A stretch of DNA of 64,000 nucleotides from Anaeramoeba flamelloides (GCA_027625915.1 JANTQA010000070.1:14823001-14887000); one strand, 5' to 3'; counted from the first letter of the stretch, positions 12,131-24,302 are shown. Made by a program: numbers and translations. Notes: generated from the sequence alone by a model not told the origin.

Positions 12131-13490
12131 TTCATTTTCTGAATGTTATTGAAACAAAAACTGTTAAATTCAAATTAATTTACAAAAAATTTTTATATCA
12201 TTTTTGATTTTGGAATTTTTTTTACAACTTTGAATAAAGCATTTTATGAAGTCAAGCGATAAGAAACTCTGTAAAATTATGTGTTCTTTAAAATTATCTT
12301 TGTCCTAGACTGTTTAATAAGAAACAGTTTGAAGATTTCGAAAATGGGAAATTGAATTAAAAATTATTTGAAATTTATTAGAATTTATCAGTAGTGTTGA
12401 GAATATTTGGTAAATTGTCAACATAGTAAAAACAAAATTCTACAAGAGCATTGGTTAAATCATTAGAGATTAATTTTACATTATAATAAGATCCAATTAG
12501 ATCTCTAAAAATATCAATTCTCTTTGTCTAATGAAGATCTTTGGGGTTTTCAATCAATTAGTTATATAAAAATTTTTAGAAGGATCTTTTAAAAAACAAA
12601 TTTTTGGTTTTTAACTTGATGAATATAAAGTATTATGATTAAACTATGCTTCCTTTTTTCAAAAACAACATACCCTTGAAAACTTTTAATATCATTAAAA
12701 ATTAAAAAAAAAGCATTATTTAACAATTTTCAAAACAACTGTATAAACCAAAAAATTCCAAAACAACAATAAAAAGTTGATTAAAAATATATATTGAAGT
12801 CAACAAAGATTATTTAACAAATCAAAACTTTAGTGGGACTTATAAAAGGTAAAATTTATCAAAAAACAAAAATTTTGTGAATAGAAAAAAAATAGATACT
12901 TCAATTTTAGGACTTTAATTAACAGAATAATTAAATTTCTCTTTTTAATACTTTAAACTTCTTTGTTTCAAAAAGAATAAAAAACAATAGCAAGAAAAAA
13001 ACAAGCCAAACAATCACAAACAACAACGAACACAAAAACAACCGACTAAAGATCCAATTCCAACTTCAGAACTAACACACACTGAATCAATTTCAACTCC
13101 CAAAGCCAAAATCGATCTCTCAATTCTAATAGTTTCAGTAACGGAGAGCATCAGTTGTAATTGACTCTTCTTTTCAATTCAATTCTCCTCTCTTCTTTCA
13201 ATCTAGAGTCTGTTTAAAAATACATGAAAACTAAATAATCCCAAAAAAGATTGTTAAGTGTTAATATGTTCACAATCAAATTAATCAGTCTTTTTTTCTG
13301 ATGAATATTTTTCGAAATCTAGCTTATAATTTAATTCCATTAAAAACTGGTGATTAAATTTTTTATAATAAAAACACTCTCAACTTTTGAATATCGAAAA
13401 TATTTTAGAAATTACTAAAACACTTTTTTTATTTTTTTTTAAAATTGGGGTTGAGGAAAATTTGAAATCAAAGAATTAGTTAATATATTA
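12131..13490. other. Intergenic AT-rich DNA
   Basis: I find no convincing gene. A GC-richer patch at about 13020-13170 can be read without a stop, rich in Thr, Ser and Pro (TSELTHTESISTPKAKIDL), but has no ATG and no counterpart elsewhere in the window. It may be a relic of a coding exon. Confidence 0.4.
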
Positions 13491-13639
13491 GAGGTTTTGA
13501 TGATAACATATATTATCATGATATTAGAAATAAAATTGTGATTGTATTTAAAAAATCGCTATTAGTCCAACTTTATCGCAAAAAATCATAAAATCGCGAT
13601 ATTTAACATTATCGTAAAAAAATGAAAATTATTTTTTTA

Positions 13640-14420
13640 GAAATTACCTTAAGGGACTACTCTATTTTAAATTTTTTTTGATAAATTTATTAGAGATTTA
13701 GAATTTTTTTTACCAATTACTTAGATTTGAAATCAAACCTAAAAACTTCTTCATATAGTAATGAAATCTTTCTAAATGACATTCATTAATTTGGGTTATT
13801 ATTTTTATAGAAATAAACAATTTTTCCTTTTTTTTTTATTTTTTGAAAGTTGCTTTTTTTCAACTTTTCACAAAAATACAAAAAATACAAAAAAAATATG
13901 AGCAAGAAAGTAAAACCTTGTTATTATTGTGGAAGATCTACAATAAATAGTTTGAAAAATAAACCTGAAAAGGTTTTTTTGGATTTGCATCAAAAAACAG
14001 TTTGATTCGAAAACAATATACAATATATGCTTTACTCTTGACAAAAGATTCTCTTTCTTTTCCTTGTATCATTCTTTTTTTTTTTTTCATGAATCTACTT
14101 TTTGAGTTTACATTCTTTTGTTTTTGTTGAATTTGAAGTTTATTTTAAGTGTTCCCAAATTATCATTCCAAAAGTTTTTGTAAGAGTCAAAAAAAAATCA
14201 AAGAAAAGAATAAGTGCTATTTTTTTAAAAAGTAATTATTGATAAAACAAATCGAGTTCTTTATAGAGTCAAATTGGATGAATAGAAGTGAAAGAGAAAA
14301 TATTCACCAGTTTTAAATTATTTTTTGGTTTTTAAAAATGAGAATAAATATTATTTTTTGAGAAAATAATTAAATCCAAAATTAATCGAAAAAATTCTCA
14401 TTTGTTAATGACGACGTTTT
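13640..14420 (+). repeat. Repeat family C, first copy, with a relic CxxC ORF
   Basis: The segment matches 26160-26910 in reverse complement. It includes a start codon at about 13898 followed by a frame reading MSKKVKPCYYCG..NSLKNKPEKVF, which corresponds to the open frame at 26412-26684 but is broken by stops here. Conservation of the Cys-x2-Cys start in both copies suggests it once encoded a small protein. Confidence 0.6.
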
Positions 14421-14544
14421 CAATTGAAATTCCAAGTATCAGTGTATTTTAAAGAGGGTTTGGTGGTTTTTAAATCTCACAAATTTTTATTCAGTGAGAT
14501 CTGAGAAGGAAAAAATGTCAAATTTTTACTAAAAAGGTCTCAAT

Positions 14545-16085
14545 TTTTTATACTCGTATCTCAAAATAACAAAGAAGGTTGCGAAAAATTGACTTTTTAA
14601 AAAAATAACCTTCTATGTTATTTTTTAAAACCCTTACACATTGTTGGCCATTTAAATAGTTTGTTTTTCTCTTTCTGAGATAAGCTGAGAAGGTTTTAAA
14701 AAATGACCTAAAAGGTCAATAAGGAGAAAAATGAAAAATTTTTGATGAAAAAGTCTGTTGTTTTACAAGAAAGTCATTTTTTGAATATTATGTACGGTAG
14801 AGTGTTTGTTTGGTATTGTTTTAAATCCACTAAAATCCTCATTTCCCAAAATAGAAAGATCATTTTTTCTCAACCGACGCAATATTTTTTTTTTAAATAA
14901 AAAAAACTGACTAAATTTGAACAATTTTATTTCCCAAAAAATCCTTGAACATTAAAAATTACTTCAAAACCTTTCCCACACAACCTCAACCCAATTTGTC
15001 TTGATACAACCAATTGTGTTTTGAAAGAAACGATCCAAACCAAAAAAAATTTTATCAGGAAAGCATCAAAAAAATGTTCAGTACGTTTGACCTGGATCAT
15101 GTTGTTTCACAAATAATCAGAAGAGACACCCGCCTCTTAGTAATGGCTGAGAGATTTAATTCAAGGAAAAACAAAAAAAACTAAAGCCAAATAAACAACA
15201 AGTAAAATAATACAAAATTACACCGCTTTGTTAATTAATACAGCTTGTTCCAGCACTACAGTGAAAATTGATAAGACCTTGAAATTGGTTTTCTATTCTG
15301 TAATATTTTTATGTACAAAAACCCGTAAAAGGGTTATTAAAGCTCATCGTAAACTATAAAATTTAAAATACAAGATTAAAAATAAGTTATCCATTTTTTA
15401 ATTGTTTTTATTTTGGGAAATTGATACACAAATACTTTAAAATACTATCATTAACGCGGATCTTCAATTTCTAAAATTGTTAAAATCTCAGGTTTCTACA
15501 ATTGAAAAACAAAGTTCAAAAAATACTTTCAAATTATCAAGGTTTCTGTGATTTCTGTAATTTCTGTGATTTCTTTGATTTCAATTCTTGAGAAAATTTC
15601 TTTTTTCCTTTGTTTTTTACAAAAAAAATATCTCGAATGGAGTTTGAGAAGTTGAAATTTTTTATCTTATGATCGAAATTGAATTATCCATTTCAAAATA
15701 CACCCTTTATAATAGACAACCAATTTATTTGTCTTATAATATTTTTCTGGATTGGGTTGGAACGGATTAGTTGTTTGTGGGGACAATGTAACAATTCAAC
15801 GTAACTCAATGATCAAAAATCATAGACAATACGATCATTTTACTTTAAAGTTGTTTATCAAGATCGTCATTTTTTTGTGTAAGAAACTCGTGGTTATTTT
15901 TCAATTTCATTTTTACGATCCTTAACAAGGTATTCGAGTTCACGTATCTCAAAATTTCAATTTCATTTTTGCATCTAAAAAAAAATGAACACAAAATGAG
16001 TTTTTGATCCAAATTGGAGAATATTTTAAAGATCATTCAATCTTAATATAAATGAGATTGGAACATATTGGGATGAGAAAAATTG
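14545..16085 (+). repeat. Long repeat family P, second copy
   Basis: This is colinear, in reverse complement, with 3560-5110. It shares the 'acaaagaaggttgcgaaaaa' end, the 'cagcttgttccagcacta' block, the 9-bp tandem repeat (15541-15590) and the 'tctattataaaattgtg' type block. It is noncoding. Confidence 0.65.
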
Positions 16086-16109
16086 TTGAATTGCAAACAT
16101 AGTCCTTAA

Positions 16110-16335
16110 AGATATTTTTGTTAAAAAAATTTTTAAAAGTCACTTTTTTTGACAGAATTGTAAAATTTTACAAAAACAAGAACTAAAAGTTCTAACATTG
16201 AAAAAACCTGTCTATTTTCAATTCTAAACATATTTCAAGATAAGGATTCCTTATTTAGTTATTGGCCAAAATTAAAATTAATAGAGACTCGTCCCATATA
16301 AAAAATATCTTGACTTTTAACAAAAGCCTTGAGAC
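16110..16335. repeat. Repeat family D copy
   Basis: It matches 25190-25350 in reverse complement. Shared features are a hairpin 'aaggattccttatttag' and the 'gactcgtccca' end, related to AAGGGACTAGTCCC at 22218-22231 and 28175-28196. These look like small palindromic elements ending in a GGGACTAGTCCC-type motif. Confidence 0.45.
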
Positions 16336-17195
16336 TTTTTTCAACACTTTCCCATTTAATAAATGTTTGAAAGTGTTTGTTAGGGTTGTGAACTAGTCTT
16401 TAAAAGTGTTTTAAAGTTTTGAAAGACAGAAAACTTTTATAATGGCCAATGGGTTTGGTTTGTAGTGGAAACACAAAATTTTTTTCAATTCATTTTTTTT
16501 TTTTTAACAAAATATAAAATCTAAAACAAATTTTATGATCAAACTAATAATTACCCATTTTTATAATAAACTTGAATATAAGATAGATGTGTTTTCTTAC
16601 AAGGGAGATGTTACCTTGACAATTTTAAATAGCCAAAAAGAATAAAGAATAATTTTCCTTCTTATGGTGATCGATCAAACAATAACCTCTAAGCTCTAAT
16701 TGTTTTTTCTGTCCAATACAAAGATGCTCAAAGAAGAAAAAGAAGAAGAAGACAAATCTATAAAAAATCTTAATAATTGGTGATCGTCTGACAATTTTAT
16801 TGTGAAATCTTTTGAAAAGTTTACCTACCCCTTTTAGCTTTCTGGGAATATTGAAAATGTTTTAACCCAAGAAAACATTCTTTAAAGAACGGATAAAGGG
16901 TTGGTTGTTTTAGAAGGTCTTTTTATTCAAGGCAATTTACAACACCACGATTAACTGAGATAATTGTTATTTCTCTTTATTTCTTATTGTTGTTGATCTT
17001 AAAGGATCGATAGGTTTGTCAACCAAATAAAATGAAAGCACAATAAAACTCTTTTATCTGATCCTTGATTGAGCCAAGTATCTTTTTTGTTGTTTTTTCA
17101 AAGAAGAATGACTTTTTGTCACCTAATCTATTTTTTGATCAAACAAAAATTTCTTTGTAAAAATAATTCTCAATTAGCTCAAAAACCCATCAACT
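16336..17195. other. Intergenic, no gene seen
   Basis: AT-rich DNA with a short (GAA)n-like tract near 16733-16752. Nothing on either strand can be supported as a gene. Confidence 0.4.
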
Positions 17196-17355
17196 ATTAT
17201 ATCGCGATACAATTTAATCGCGATATTTTGGCATTTATTGTGATTTTATAATAATTATCGAGATTTTATCAAATATCGTGATTCATTAAATTATTGCGAT
17301 ACTATTTGAATATCATGATTTGATAAAAATTATTGCGTTTTTTGTAACTTTATCG
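17196..17355. repeat. Degenerate tandem repeat of TATCGCGAT, about 19-bp period
   Basis: About eight imperfect units such as 'tatcgcgatacaatttaa', 'tatcgagattttatcaaa' and 'tatcgtgattcattaaat' follow each other. The core is palindromic (TATCGCGATA). Related copies lie at 13560-13620 just inside the opposite inverted repeat. Confidence 0.7.
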
Positions 17356-17385
17356 TGAATATTAGCATGTTATCATCAAAACCTC

Positions 17386-17740
17386 TATTGATTCAAAAAC
17401 TTTTTGAATTTCCCGAACAAAACAAGGCAAAACTAAAAAGCTATTGTTTTTGATATTAAGAAAATGCCACTCCACTTTCTTTTCAAGTATATTTATACTC
17501 TCTATGTACACTCTAAAATACTTGAAAAAAAAAGTGGAGTACATTTTCCTAATGAAATTTTTTTCCAAAATTTGTTCCAGAATAATTTGAATTTGAAGCA
17601 GGGAAATTTTTTTTTACCCAACTCAAAATTTTGCAAAAAAAACCTAAAATTTTTCAAGTTAGCAAGATCCCTCAGATCAGGTTTCTTTTAAGTCTTTAAA
17701 TATGTTACTAGGTGGAAAAAATAGTATTCACTAACCATAA
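17386..17740 (+). repeat. Repeat family E, with an 80-bp hairpin
   Basis: The same sequence occurs at 27044-27250 plus 28010-28160, where about 760 bp are inserted in the middle. Positions 17464-17550 form a hairpin, the CCACTCCACTTTCTTTTCAA arm pairing with TTGAAAAAAAAAGTGGAGT. Both copies retain it, flanked by 'aaaatg' and 'catttt'. It is noncoding. Confidence 0.6.
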
Positions 17741-17851
17741 AATTAGACTAATCCTGAAGTGAAACAGTAAACTTTTAAAATAAATAAATAATTTATCTAC
17801 CAATTATATCAAGAAAGATAATACTGATAAAATTTCTAAAAAAATTTCATC

Positions 17852-19911
17852 TTAATCAGACTCTTCGTCTGAACTAAAACTATAATTAGAACTAGAACTA
17901 GAATTAGAATTCGAATTAGAATTTCCCACTGAATTAGAATTTGGATCAGAAGTTTGTGATTTTCTATCTTTCTTATCATTCGACTTATTTAAATAATTTT
18001 CATGATAATTCTTCATTTCAAGATCTTTTACATTCTCTTTGTCATTTCTTTTTAGATGTTCGTTATTTTTATTTACTTTCTTTAACCAAATATTGATAAT
18101 AAAAAAGACTATTATCAAAAACATGGTGCATAATGCTACAGAGAAAATCACTGTTTGGGTTGAAGTGTTATTACCATCATCATCATCATCAACATCATCA
18201 TCATTATTATTATCATTTCTAATCTCGAATTTAAAATTTAAATGATTCTCTTGATTACATTCATCCTTAGCAATCACTGTAATCCAAATATTTTGTGCTG
18301 TATTGGGGCAATTGCCAAAAAAGGAGAGCTTTTTGTTATCAAAATTTAACCATTCTGGCAGGGTTTCTAAATTATATTCGTTCGCGGAATATGTTAGGAC
18401 GCCATTTTCAGGGTCAAGGAAGGTATCTGGTTTAATTGAAAATTCAAAGGCCGTTGAGGTTGGATAAGAAGCATCTGATATATCTCCGTTAATTGAAGGA
18501 TCAAGGTTCTGAATATGTAAAGAAAAATATGCAAAGTCTGTGTTTTGGCAATCGTCCTTCGCAGTGACTTTAATTTTGAGGGCTTGTGAACAGCCCTCGG
18601 CTACACTCGTGAACTGTCTTGCGTCGCTATCAAAATTCATCCAAGAAGGGAGCAATTCATCATTTTCAAGGGTTGCTGAATAAGTCAAGCCTTGATTGAA
18701 GGGATCTGAGAATGTGTCTGAATCAAAGACATAATTTAATTGCTTGCCTGCTTCTGCATGGTGATCTTTGAGATTTTTTTTTCTGTTCCCTTTTTGAATA
18801 AGCTAACTTTAAATAATTGAAAGTTTTTTTGTAGGCAGTCATCCTTTACGACAACTTTAGTTTCCAAGTCTTCTTGGCATTGGTTTGGAAGTGGCTCTCC
18901 TTCAAATGTGCGGTTTGTTTCATTGAAATTAATCCAATCGGGTAAAGGACTGTTATTTGATAAATAAGCCGAATAATCTAATGGCTAACCCTCGGGGTCT
19001 GGGAAACTGTCTTCATCAAATTGATAAAATAAATTTTCATTTTGATCAAGATCGATGCTTTGATCAACAAGACTGATCACGTTTTTAGGTACTTGATTAT
19101 TAGTTTCAATTGTAAAGCTATCTGTAACGGTGTTGCCACAGTCGTCCGCTGCGATGACTTCAATTCCCGAAAAGATTTCCCCACAGCTGTGGGGTGGGTT
19201 CCCCGTAAAGGTACAAGTGATTTCATCAAAGTAGATCCAGGACTGCCCATTCACATTTTCTGTGTAAGTTAGGCTTTGTTCCTCCGGATCTTTGAAAGTG
19301 TTCGAACCAAATTGATAATCTAATCCTTCACCATTAATATATATCGTTTCGTCTTGCAAGGGGCTATCGACAATTGGTGCTTGATTAGTGACTTCAATTG
19401 TAAAGCTATCTGTAACGGTGTTGCCACAGTAGTCCTCTGCAGTGACTTCGATGCCTGAAAAGATTTCCCCACAGCTGTGGGGTGGGTTCCCCGTAAAGGT
19501 ACGAGTGTTGTCATCAAAGTAGATCCAGGAATGTCCATTCACATTTTCCGTGTAAGTCAGGCTTTGTTCCTCGGGATCTTGGAAAGTGTTTGAACCAAAT
19601 TGATAATCTAATCCTTCACCATTAATATATATCGTTTCGTCTTGCAAGGGGCTATCGACAATTGGTGCTTGATTAGTGACTTCAATTGTAAAGCTATCTG
19701 TAACGGTGTTGCCACAGTAGTCCTCTGCAGTGACTTCAATTCCGGAAAGATTTCCCCACAGCTGTGGGGTGGGTTCCCCGTAAAGGTACGAGTGATGTCA
19801 TCAAAGTAGATCCAGGACTGCCCATTCACATTTTCCTTGTAAGTCAGGTTTTGTTCCTCCGGATCTTTGAAAGTGTTCGAACGAAATTGATAATTTAATC
19901 CTTCACTACTA
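17852..19911 (-). pseudogene. Cadherin-like/He_PIG repeat membrane protein, decayed and 5'-truncated
   Basis: Read on the minus strand, this encodes tandem extracellular domains of about 96 residues of the He_PIG/dystroglycan-type cadherin-like class. Each has a TFxDPE..LTY strand, an SWIYFD or LPSWMNFD motif, a G(N/T)P-like turn and a VTAxDxCGN..TDSF strand with conserved cysteines. Near the C terminus come one transmembrane helix (roughly 18100-18170, VIFSVALCTMFLIIVFFII), a basic stop-transfer and a Ser/Asn-rich acidic cytoplasmic tail ending at 17852. This is a type I surface protein, perhaps adhesive. An in-frame TAG near 18985, a one-base deletion near 19745 and another frame change near 18780 interrupt it. 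The 5' end is lost at a MITE at 19912. It is clearly richer in G and C than its surroundings. Confidence 0.75.
19335..19911 (-). repeat. Two 288-bp tandem units encoding one domain each
   Basis: The sequence from 'cttgcaaggggctatcgac' at 19353 repeats at 19641, a 288-bp period (exactly 96 codons), with only scattered differences. A third, older unit follows at about 19066-19334. This marks recent duplication of a single protein domain by unequal exchange. Confidence 0.8.
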
Positions 19912-20108
19912 CAGTCAGTTTCACATTTAAGGCACAAACTTTCAACGAAATTTAAGGCACAAAAAAATCTCAAATTAAGGCACAAAATTTGGAAATTTTA
20001 ATTTTTACAATTTATTTTACTAGAAGATAAATTTTGTGCCTTAATTTGAGATTTTTATTGTGCCTTAAATTTCGTTGAAAGTTTGTGCCTTAAAAGTGAA
20101 ACTGGCTG
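19912..20108. mobile_element. Pogo-type MITE (family 1), copy a
   Basis: A 197-bp near-perfect palindrome with ends CAGTCAGTTTCAC.../...GTGAAACTGGCTG, flanked by TA on both sides. It lies exactly at the junction between the truncated cadherin-like gene and the truncated transposase. Confidence 0.85.
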
Positions 20109-20109
20109 T

Positions 20110-20652
20110 AGAGATATTTATCATTTATGGATGTTAAAAACATTCATCCCATTTATAGAAAAAACAAGAAATCGACTCAATTCTAACCACCCGGCATTAT
20201 TAACATTAGATGGTCATAAATCACATTTTGATGTTAGAACATGTGAATTGGCAATTAAACATGGTATCGATATAGTTTGTTTTCCAGCCAATGGAACACA
20301 CATTTATCAATTACTTGACTGTGGGATATTTTGTTCATTAAAAAATCATCTTAAACGTCAAGACATTCCAAAGTCCTTTACCCACTTTGTTACTAATGCA
20401 AGAGATGGGATGCAAGTTGCTTTTACATTTAAAAATATTATTTCCGCCTTTAAACACACTAGTATCTATCCACTAAACCCAGAGAAAACAGGATTTAGCC
20501 TGAAGATAAATAATAAATCCTCAGTTTCCACACCTTCAAAAAGAATCCATTTAGGAGGTACTTTATTAACCCAACCTGAAATCGTTGAGAAATTAAAACA
20601 AAGGGAGGAAAAACAAACTAAGAAAAGAATTAGACACAATCAAGACAACTAA
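20110..20652 (+). pseudogene. Pogo/Tigger-type DDE transposase, C-terminal part
   Basis: About 180 residues of a DDE_1-class transposase. The second catalytic Asp is in ALLTLDGHKSH. The segment FPANGTHIYQLLDCGIFCSLK matches the family's LPPNTTH.LQPLD.G.F motif, and IISAFKHTSIYPLNPEK is the conserved end of the fold. Some 250-300 N-terminal residues, including the helix-turn-helix DNA-binding region and the first Asp, are missing. The sequence begins abruptly at the right edge of the MITE. The TA-flanked MITEs in this window have the kind of ends this family mobilises, but I cannot show that this protein moved them. Confidence 0.85.
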
Positions 20653-21289
20653 AAGAAATCTTTACAAATATACTAACCAACTCCAATTAATATTAACCAA
20701 AATAATTTACAAATAAAACAAAATAAAACTTCTCTTACTTTTTATTCGATTTTCCAATTCATTTTCCATTTCATTTTTTTTTCCAAAGATCACAAACTTC
20801 AAAATTTTGTACAAAAGTGTAAAATGAAAAATAATTCTCAAATTTTCCATCCTCAATCCTTCTTCAAATAAACACAACAATGTCAAATAAAAAGAAAGTC
20901 AAACAAAATCCAATTATTTCAATCAATGAATAAGAATAAAAACAGACGTTTATTGGAATTTAATGTTCATTATTGTCAATCTATCTTTGAAAAACAAAAT
21001 AAATAAAACAAATGACAACAGTCTGGATGAAAACTTTAACTGGGGGATCAAGTCGGCCTTTCTATTTTACAATCGTGATTTCTCTTCAACTGGAGGATCT
21101 TGCCGACAAATATTTAGATTATTTAATGGATCGTTTCAAGTTGAAAAAAAAACCGAGCAAAGACTTTCAACAAACCAATGGGCAATAGCTTGAAGTCCTA
21201 CTTACTTTGGATGAAAAATGGACATACTATAGGTTGCAGAGCGTTTGGTTAGCAGCAAAAATCGATTTTATGGAAGCGAGAAATTGGTC
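20653..21289. other. Intergenic with possible gene relic
   Basis: At 20881 an ATG opens a short lysine-rich frame (MSNKKKVKQNPIISINE) that stops after 17 codons. A GC-richer patch at 21020-21190 reads for 76 codons with no recognisable domain. Either could be a relic of a transposase N terminus. Confidence 0.3.
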
Positions 21290-21852
21290 ACTTAAGGTTT
21301 ACAATCCCTGAAACTGGAAAAAAGATTATCTTGTATTGGGTGTGTCAACTTGTTATTTTGGTTCTTAGCTGATCGATCCACAACTAAGTTTGGATCGTAT
21401 AGGTGGTTGAAAAAGGCTATTTTTGTGATTTTATTTTTTTTTTTCCGAAATCCAGATTGATGAGTCTAAGATTAATTAATTGGAAGATATTTAATTAGTG
21501 ATTGAGTTTTTTGTTTTCTATGTTGAAATTTTTATTTACGCTTTGTATTATTTGATGCTTGTAAAAAAATTTTTTTTTATTTACTCCTAACTCTGTAAAA
21601 GGAAAATGATAATTTCAATTGACAACCCAAAAATTAACTCTTTCAATTCAATACCTTCCAATCAATTAATCTTAGACTCGTCAATCTGGATTTCGGAAAA
21701 AAAAAAAATAAAATCACAAAAATAGCCTTTTTCAACCACCTATATGATCCAAACTTAGTTGTGGATCGATCAGCTAAGAACCAAAATAACAAGTTGACAC
21801 ACCCAATACAAGATAATCTTTTTTCAAGTTACAGGGATTGTAAACCTTAAGT
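21290..21852. repeat. 563-bp palindromic element
   Basis: The arms 21290-21492 and 21648-21852 are near-perfect complements: 'acttaaggtttacaatccct' against its complement at the far end, 'gatcgatccacaactaagtt' and 'gtctaagattaatt' blocks inside. The 150-bp loop is AT-rich. It is noncoding and MITE-like. Confidence 0.75.
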
Positions 21853-23169
21853 TATACCAACCTGAAAATACTATCTATTTTCAAAAAATGTAAAAAAGCG
21901 ATCACTTTGAAAATGTCAACTAATTATGCTCCACTTGATCACTAACTTATTTTACAGTGAACTTTTATGGTATTTTGGAAAAAGTTCGATATTGTCAACT
22001 AACAAAGGAGAAAAAAAAATTCATTTTAGTTAAAATTTTCAAAAATAAAAAAAACAACAATAAAGTATGTTAATGAAGAACTTGATCTTTTTCAAATTCA
22101 TCAGAAATTGTATTTGGAATTATTACATAAATTTTAAATTAAAAAAAATACACTTTGATTTCTTTTAATTCTTATTCTATGTGAAAGGTCTGTTTCATGT
22201 TTTTCGATTTTTTTTTAAGGGACTAGTCCCCATTATTTTTAATTTGGACCAATTTCTAAATAATTGATTCCTGATCTAGAAACATGTTTAATATTGAAAA
22301 TAAGCAGGGGTTTTCAAATTAAAGTAATTGGCAAAAAATATTCTCCATCTCTATTAAATTTTAGGTAAAAAAATTAAAGATAATTTAGTCCCTTAATCGA
22401 AATTTTGAACAGGATATCTCAGATTAAATGTACTCTCTGAGAAATACAAAACAATTAAACCAATCAGTAAAAATGATTTAAACCATTTAAATGATTCTTT
22501 GTTATAAACTCTAATTCAAAATTTTGAACTCATCATAATTCAATTTTTGAGAAAAACTATCTTAGTAAATACATTCCAAGAAAAAATACCAAATTAGAAC
22601 CAATTGAAATGTTTACAATTATTAATGGTTTATAATGTAAAAAAAAAACAAACATTAAATAATTACCAATCAAAATAAATCTCAGCATTATGGAAAATTT
22701 TGAAGATGGACTAACTAAAAAATGTATTGGATTTATTGTTCAGGGTTAGATGAGACTCATCTAATCTGCTAAAGAGAGAATTTTGAAGTGAATCAATTCA
22801 TAACTTCTTGTGTGAATAAATTTGAGAGTTCTATTCCATAGAGTATCTAATAGATACAGCCACCAGAAATATTTGAATCTTGTTTTCGTTTTCTAAAAAC
22901 ACGAAAGAGTAAAAATGAAAAAGTTGTAGAAAATGATTGAAAGAAAAGAATGAAGAGTGGAAAAAAATAAAGAGGTTTAAAATAATTGTTAGAGAGACCT
23001 GAAATTTTCTGGTTTAAATGAATTTGTTGATTGGTTTTATTTTGTCTTGTGCTCATTTTTCCTAATTACCTCTTGAGTCGTGTTAGTAAGAAGATATTCT
23101 AATGTCATGTTATAGATTTCCTAAATGTTCATTTTCTTCAATAATTCATCTTGCGTTTTTTTTTTGACT
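21853..23169. other. Intergenic with family D fragment
   Basis: A palindromic piece with AAGGGACTAGTCCC at 22218 and a matching 'ttagtccctta' near 22388-22400 suggests a small element of about 180 bp. A minus-strand frame at 22847-23056 starts with an ATG and reads 69 codons (Asn/Gln-rich, then a hydrophobic stretch), but has no support beyond being open. Confidence 0.35.
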
Positions 23170-23470
23170 ATTCTTCATAGTCAAAAATTTTGATTTTTTT
23201 TTTTTTCTTTTATCCAGTGTTTTCTGGTTCTCTCATATTTTTCACAGTCCCAAATAAAGTGGTCAATTTCATCAATTTTTTTGTTACAGCATGGGCATAA
23301 TTTAGAATTTACTCCTGTTCCCCATCTTTATATTTATCTATTCAACCACATTACAAAAAAATGTATTGGTAAATGTAGTTGATGATTTCCAGTTTAAGTA
23401 GGGCTGTTTTTCTTTGAAGTTTTCTGGGAAACTGGCTAATCTTTAAAAAAATGTATTGTAAAATTTGTTG
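23170..23470 (-). mobile_element. LINE remnant, 3' part with zinc motif, second LINE family
   Basis: Reading the minus strand across about 23210-23330 gives GVNSKLCPCCNKK followed by IDEIDHFIWDCEKYERTRKHW, which is the C-x2-C-x8-H-x4-C motif at the C-terminal end of many LINE proteins. It resembles, but is clearly diverged from, the equivalent part of the 827, 8708 and 56329 LINE copies. The rest of the element is missing or unrecognisable. Confidence 0.65.
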
Positions 23471-24302
23471 AGTTATTCAACTTACAATTATTGATCGATC
23501 AAAGATGAGATCGGATCAACTAATTTTATTTGAGATATACTGTTTGGAAGAACTCAACTTTGACTTTATATCAATCATTCCAAAAATTATTTTTTTAATT
23601 TTTTAGTATAATATTATGTAATGGTAAAAACCAAATGCAAACAAAAAAAAATAGAAAAAATGAAAAATGATTCAAATCTGAACAAAAATCAAAATTATTA
23701 ACAAAGTTAATGAAATTATATTATTTTGAGTCTTTTAACATATTAACTTGTGTGGAAAATTTTGAATTTTAGTTTAGAAATTCTAAAAATACTGACAATT
23801 TTTTTTTTTTTTTTTTTTTTTTTTCGAGGATTTTGCAACAGAATTCGAAAAAAAAAAAAACAAAATATAACCATTTGATATTCAAGTTTTCTTTAACAGT
23901 TGTTCTCAATAAAATAACTTTAGTATAAATTAATCCATCCAAATCCAATTTCACCAACGCCCTTTAATTTTATTTATTTGGATCCATAATCAAATTTTTT
24001 CTGAAAAAAGAACTCTGTTTTTTTAAATATCATATTTTCCACTTGTTCAAGAAGAATTTTTTCAAATCTGAGGGGTATAAATAATGAACGGTTAATATTT
24101 TAATAAATTATTTAAAAAGATTTCTATTAATTTTTTTTATTAAATTTAGTAATTTAAATTTGTTTTATTTATTTGAAAATCTCCAAAAATTTTAGAAATG
24201 GTTGAAAAGTATATCAAGACATTTATTCTTTATGTCGTCAATATTTCACTAAATAAATTGAGATGTAACTATTAATAATTTATTAAAAATGGTAAATTTC
24301 TA
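23471..24302. other. Intergenic, no gene seen
   Basis: AT-rich DNA with a long T run at 23800-23824. The open minus-strand frame 23769-23957 depends on that run and is not credible. Confidence 0.4.

Larger units (their letters stand above)
13491..17385. mobile_element. 3.9-kb element with 19-bp terminal inverted repeats
   Basis: GAGGTTTTGATGATAACAT at 13491-13509 is repeated exactly in reverse complement at 17367-17385, and both ends are flanked by TA. Just inside each end are several degenerate copies of TATCGCGAT/TATCGTGAT (13560-13620 on the left, 17196-17355 on the right). That is the usual layout of DNA-transposon ends with subterminal transposase-binding repeats. The interior is other repeats (families C, P and D), so no transposase is recognisable. 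It could be a composite or a nonautonomous element swollen by later insertions. Confidence 0.55.

Noticed and set aside
16728-16760. A conserved acidic/lysine coding exon from the GAA tract
   Set aside because: The tract is short and no open frame continues on either side.
22847-23056. A small secreted or membrane protein on the minus strand
   Set aside because: Only an open frame supports it. It has no conserved copy, no domain and biased composition.
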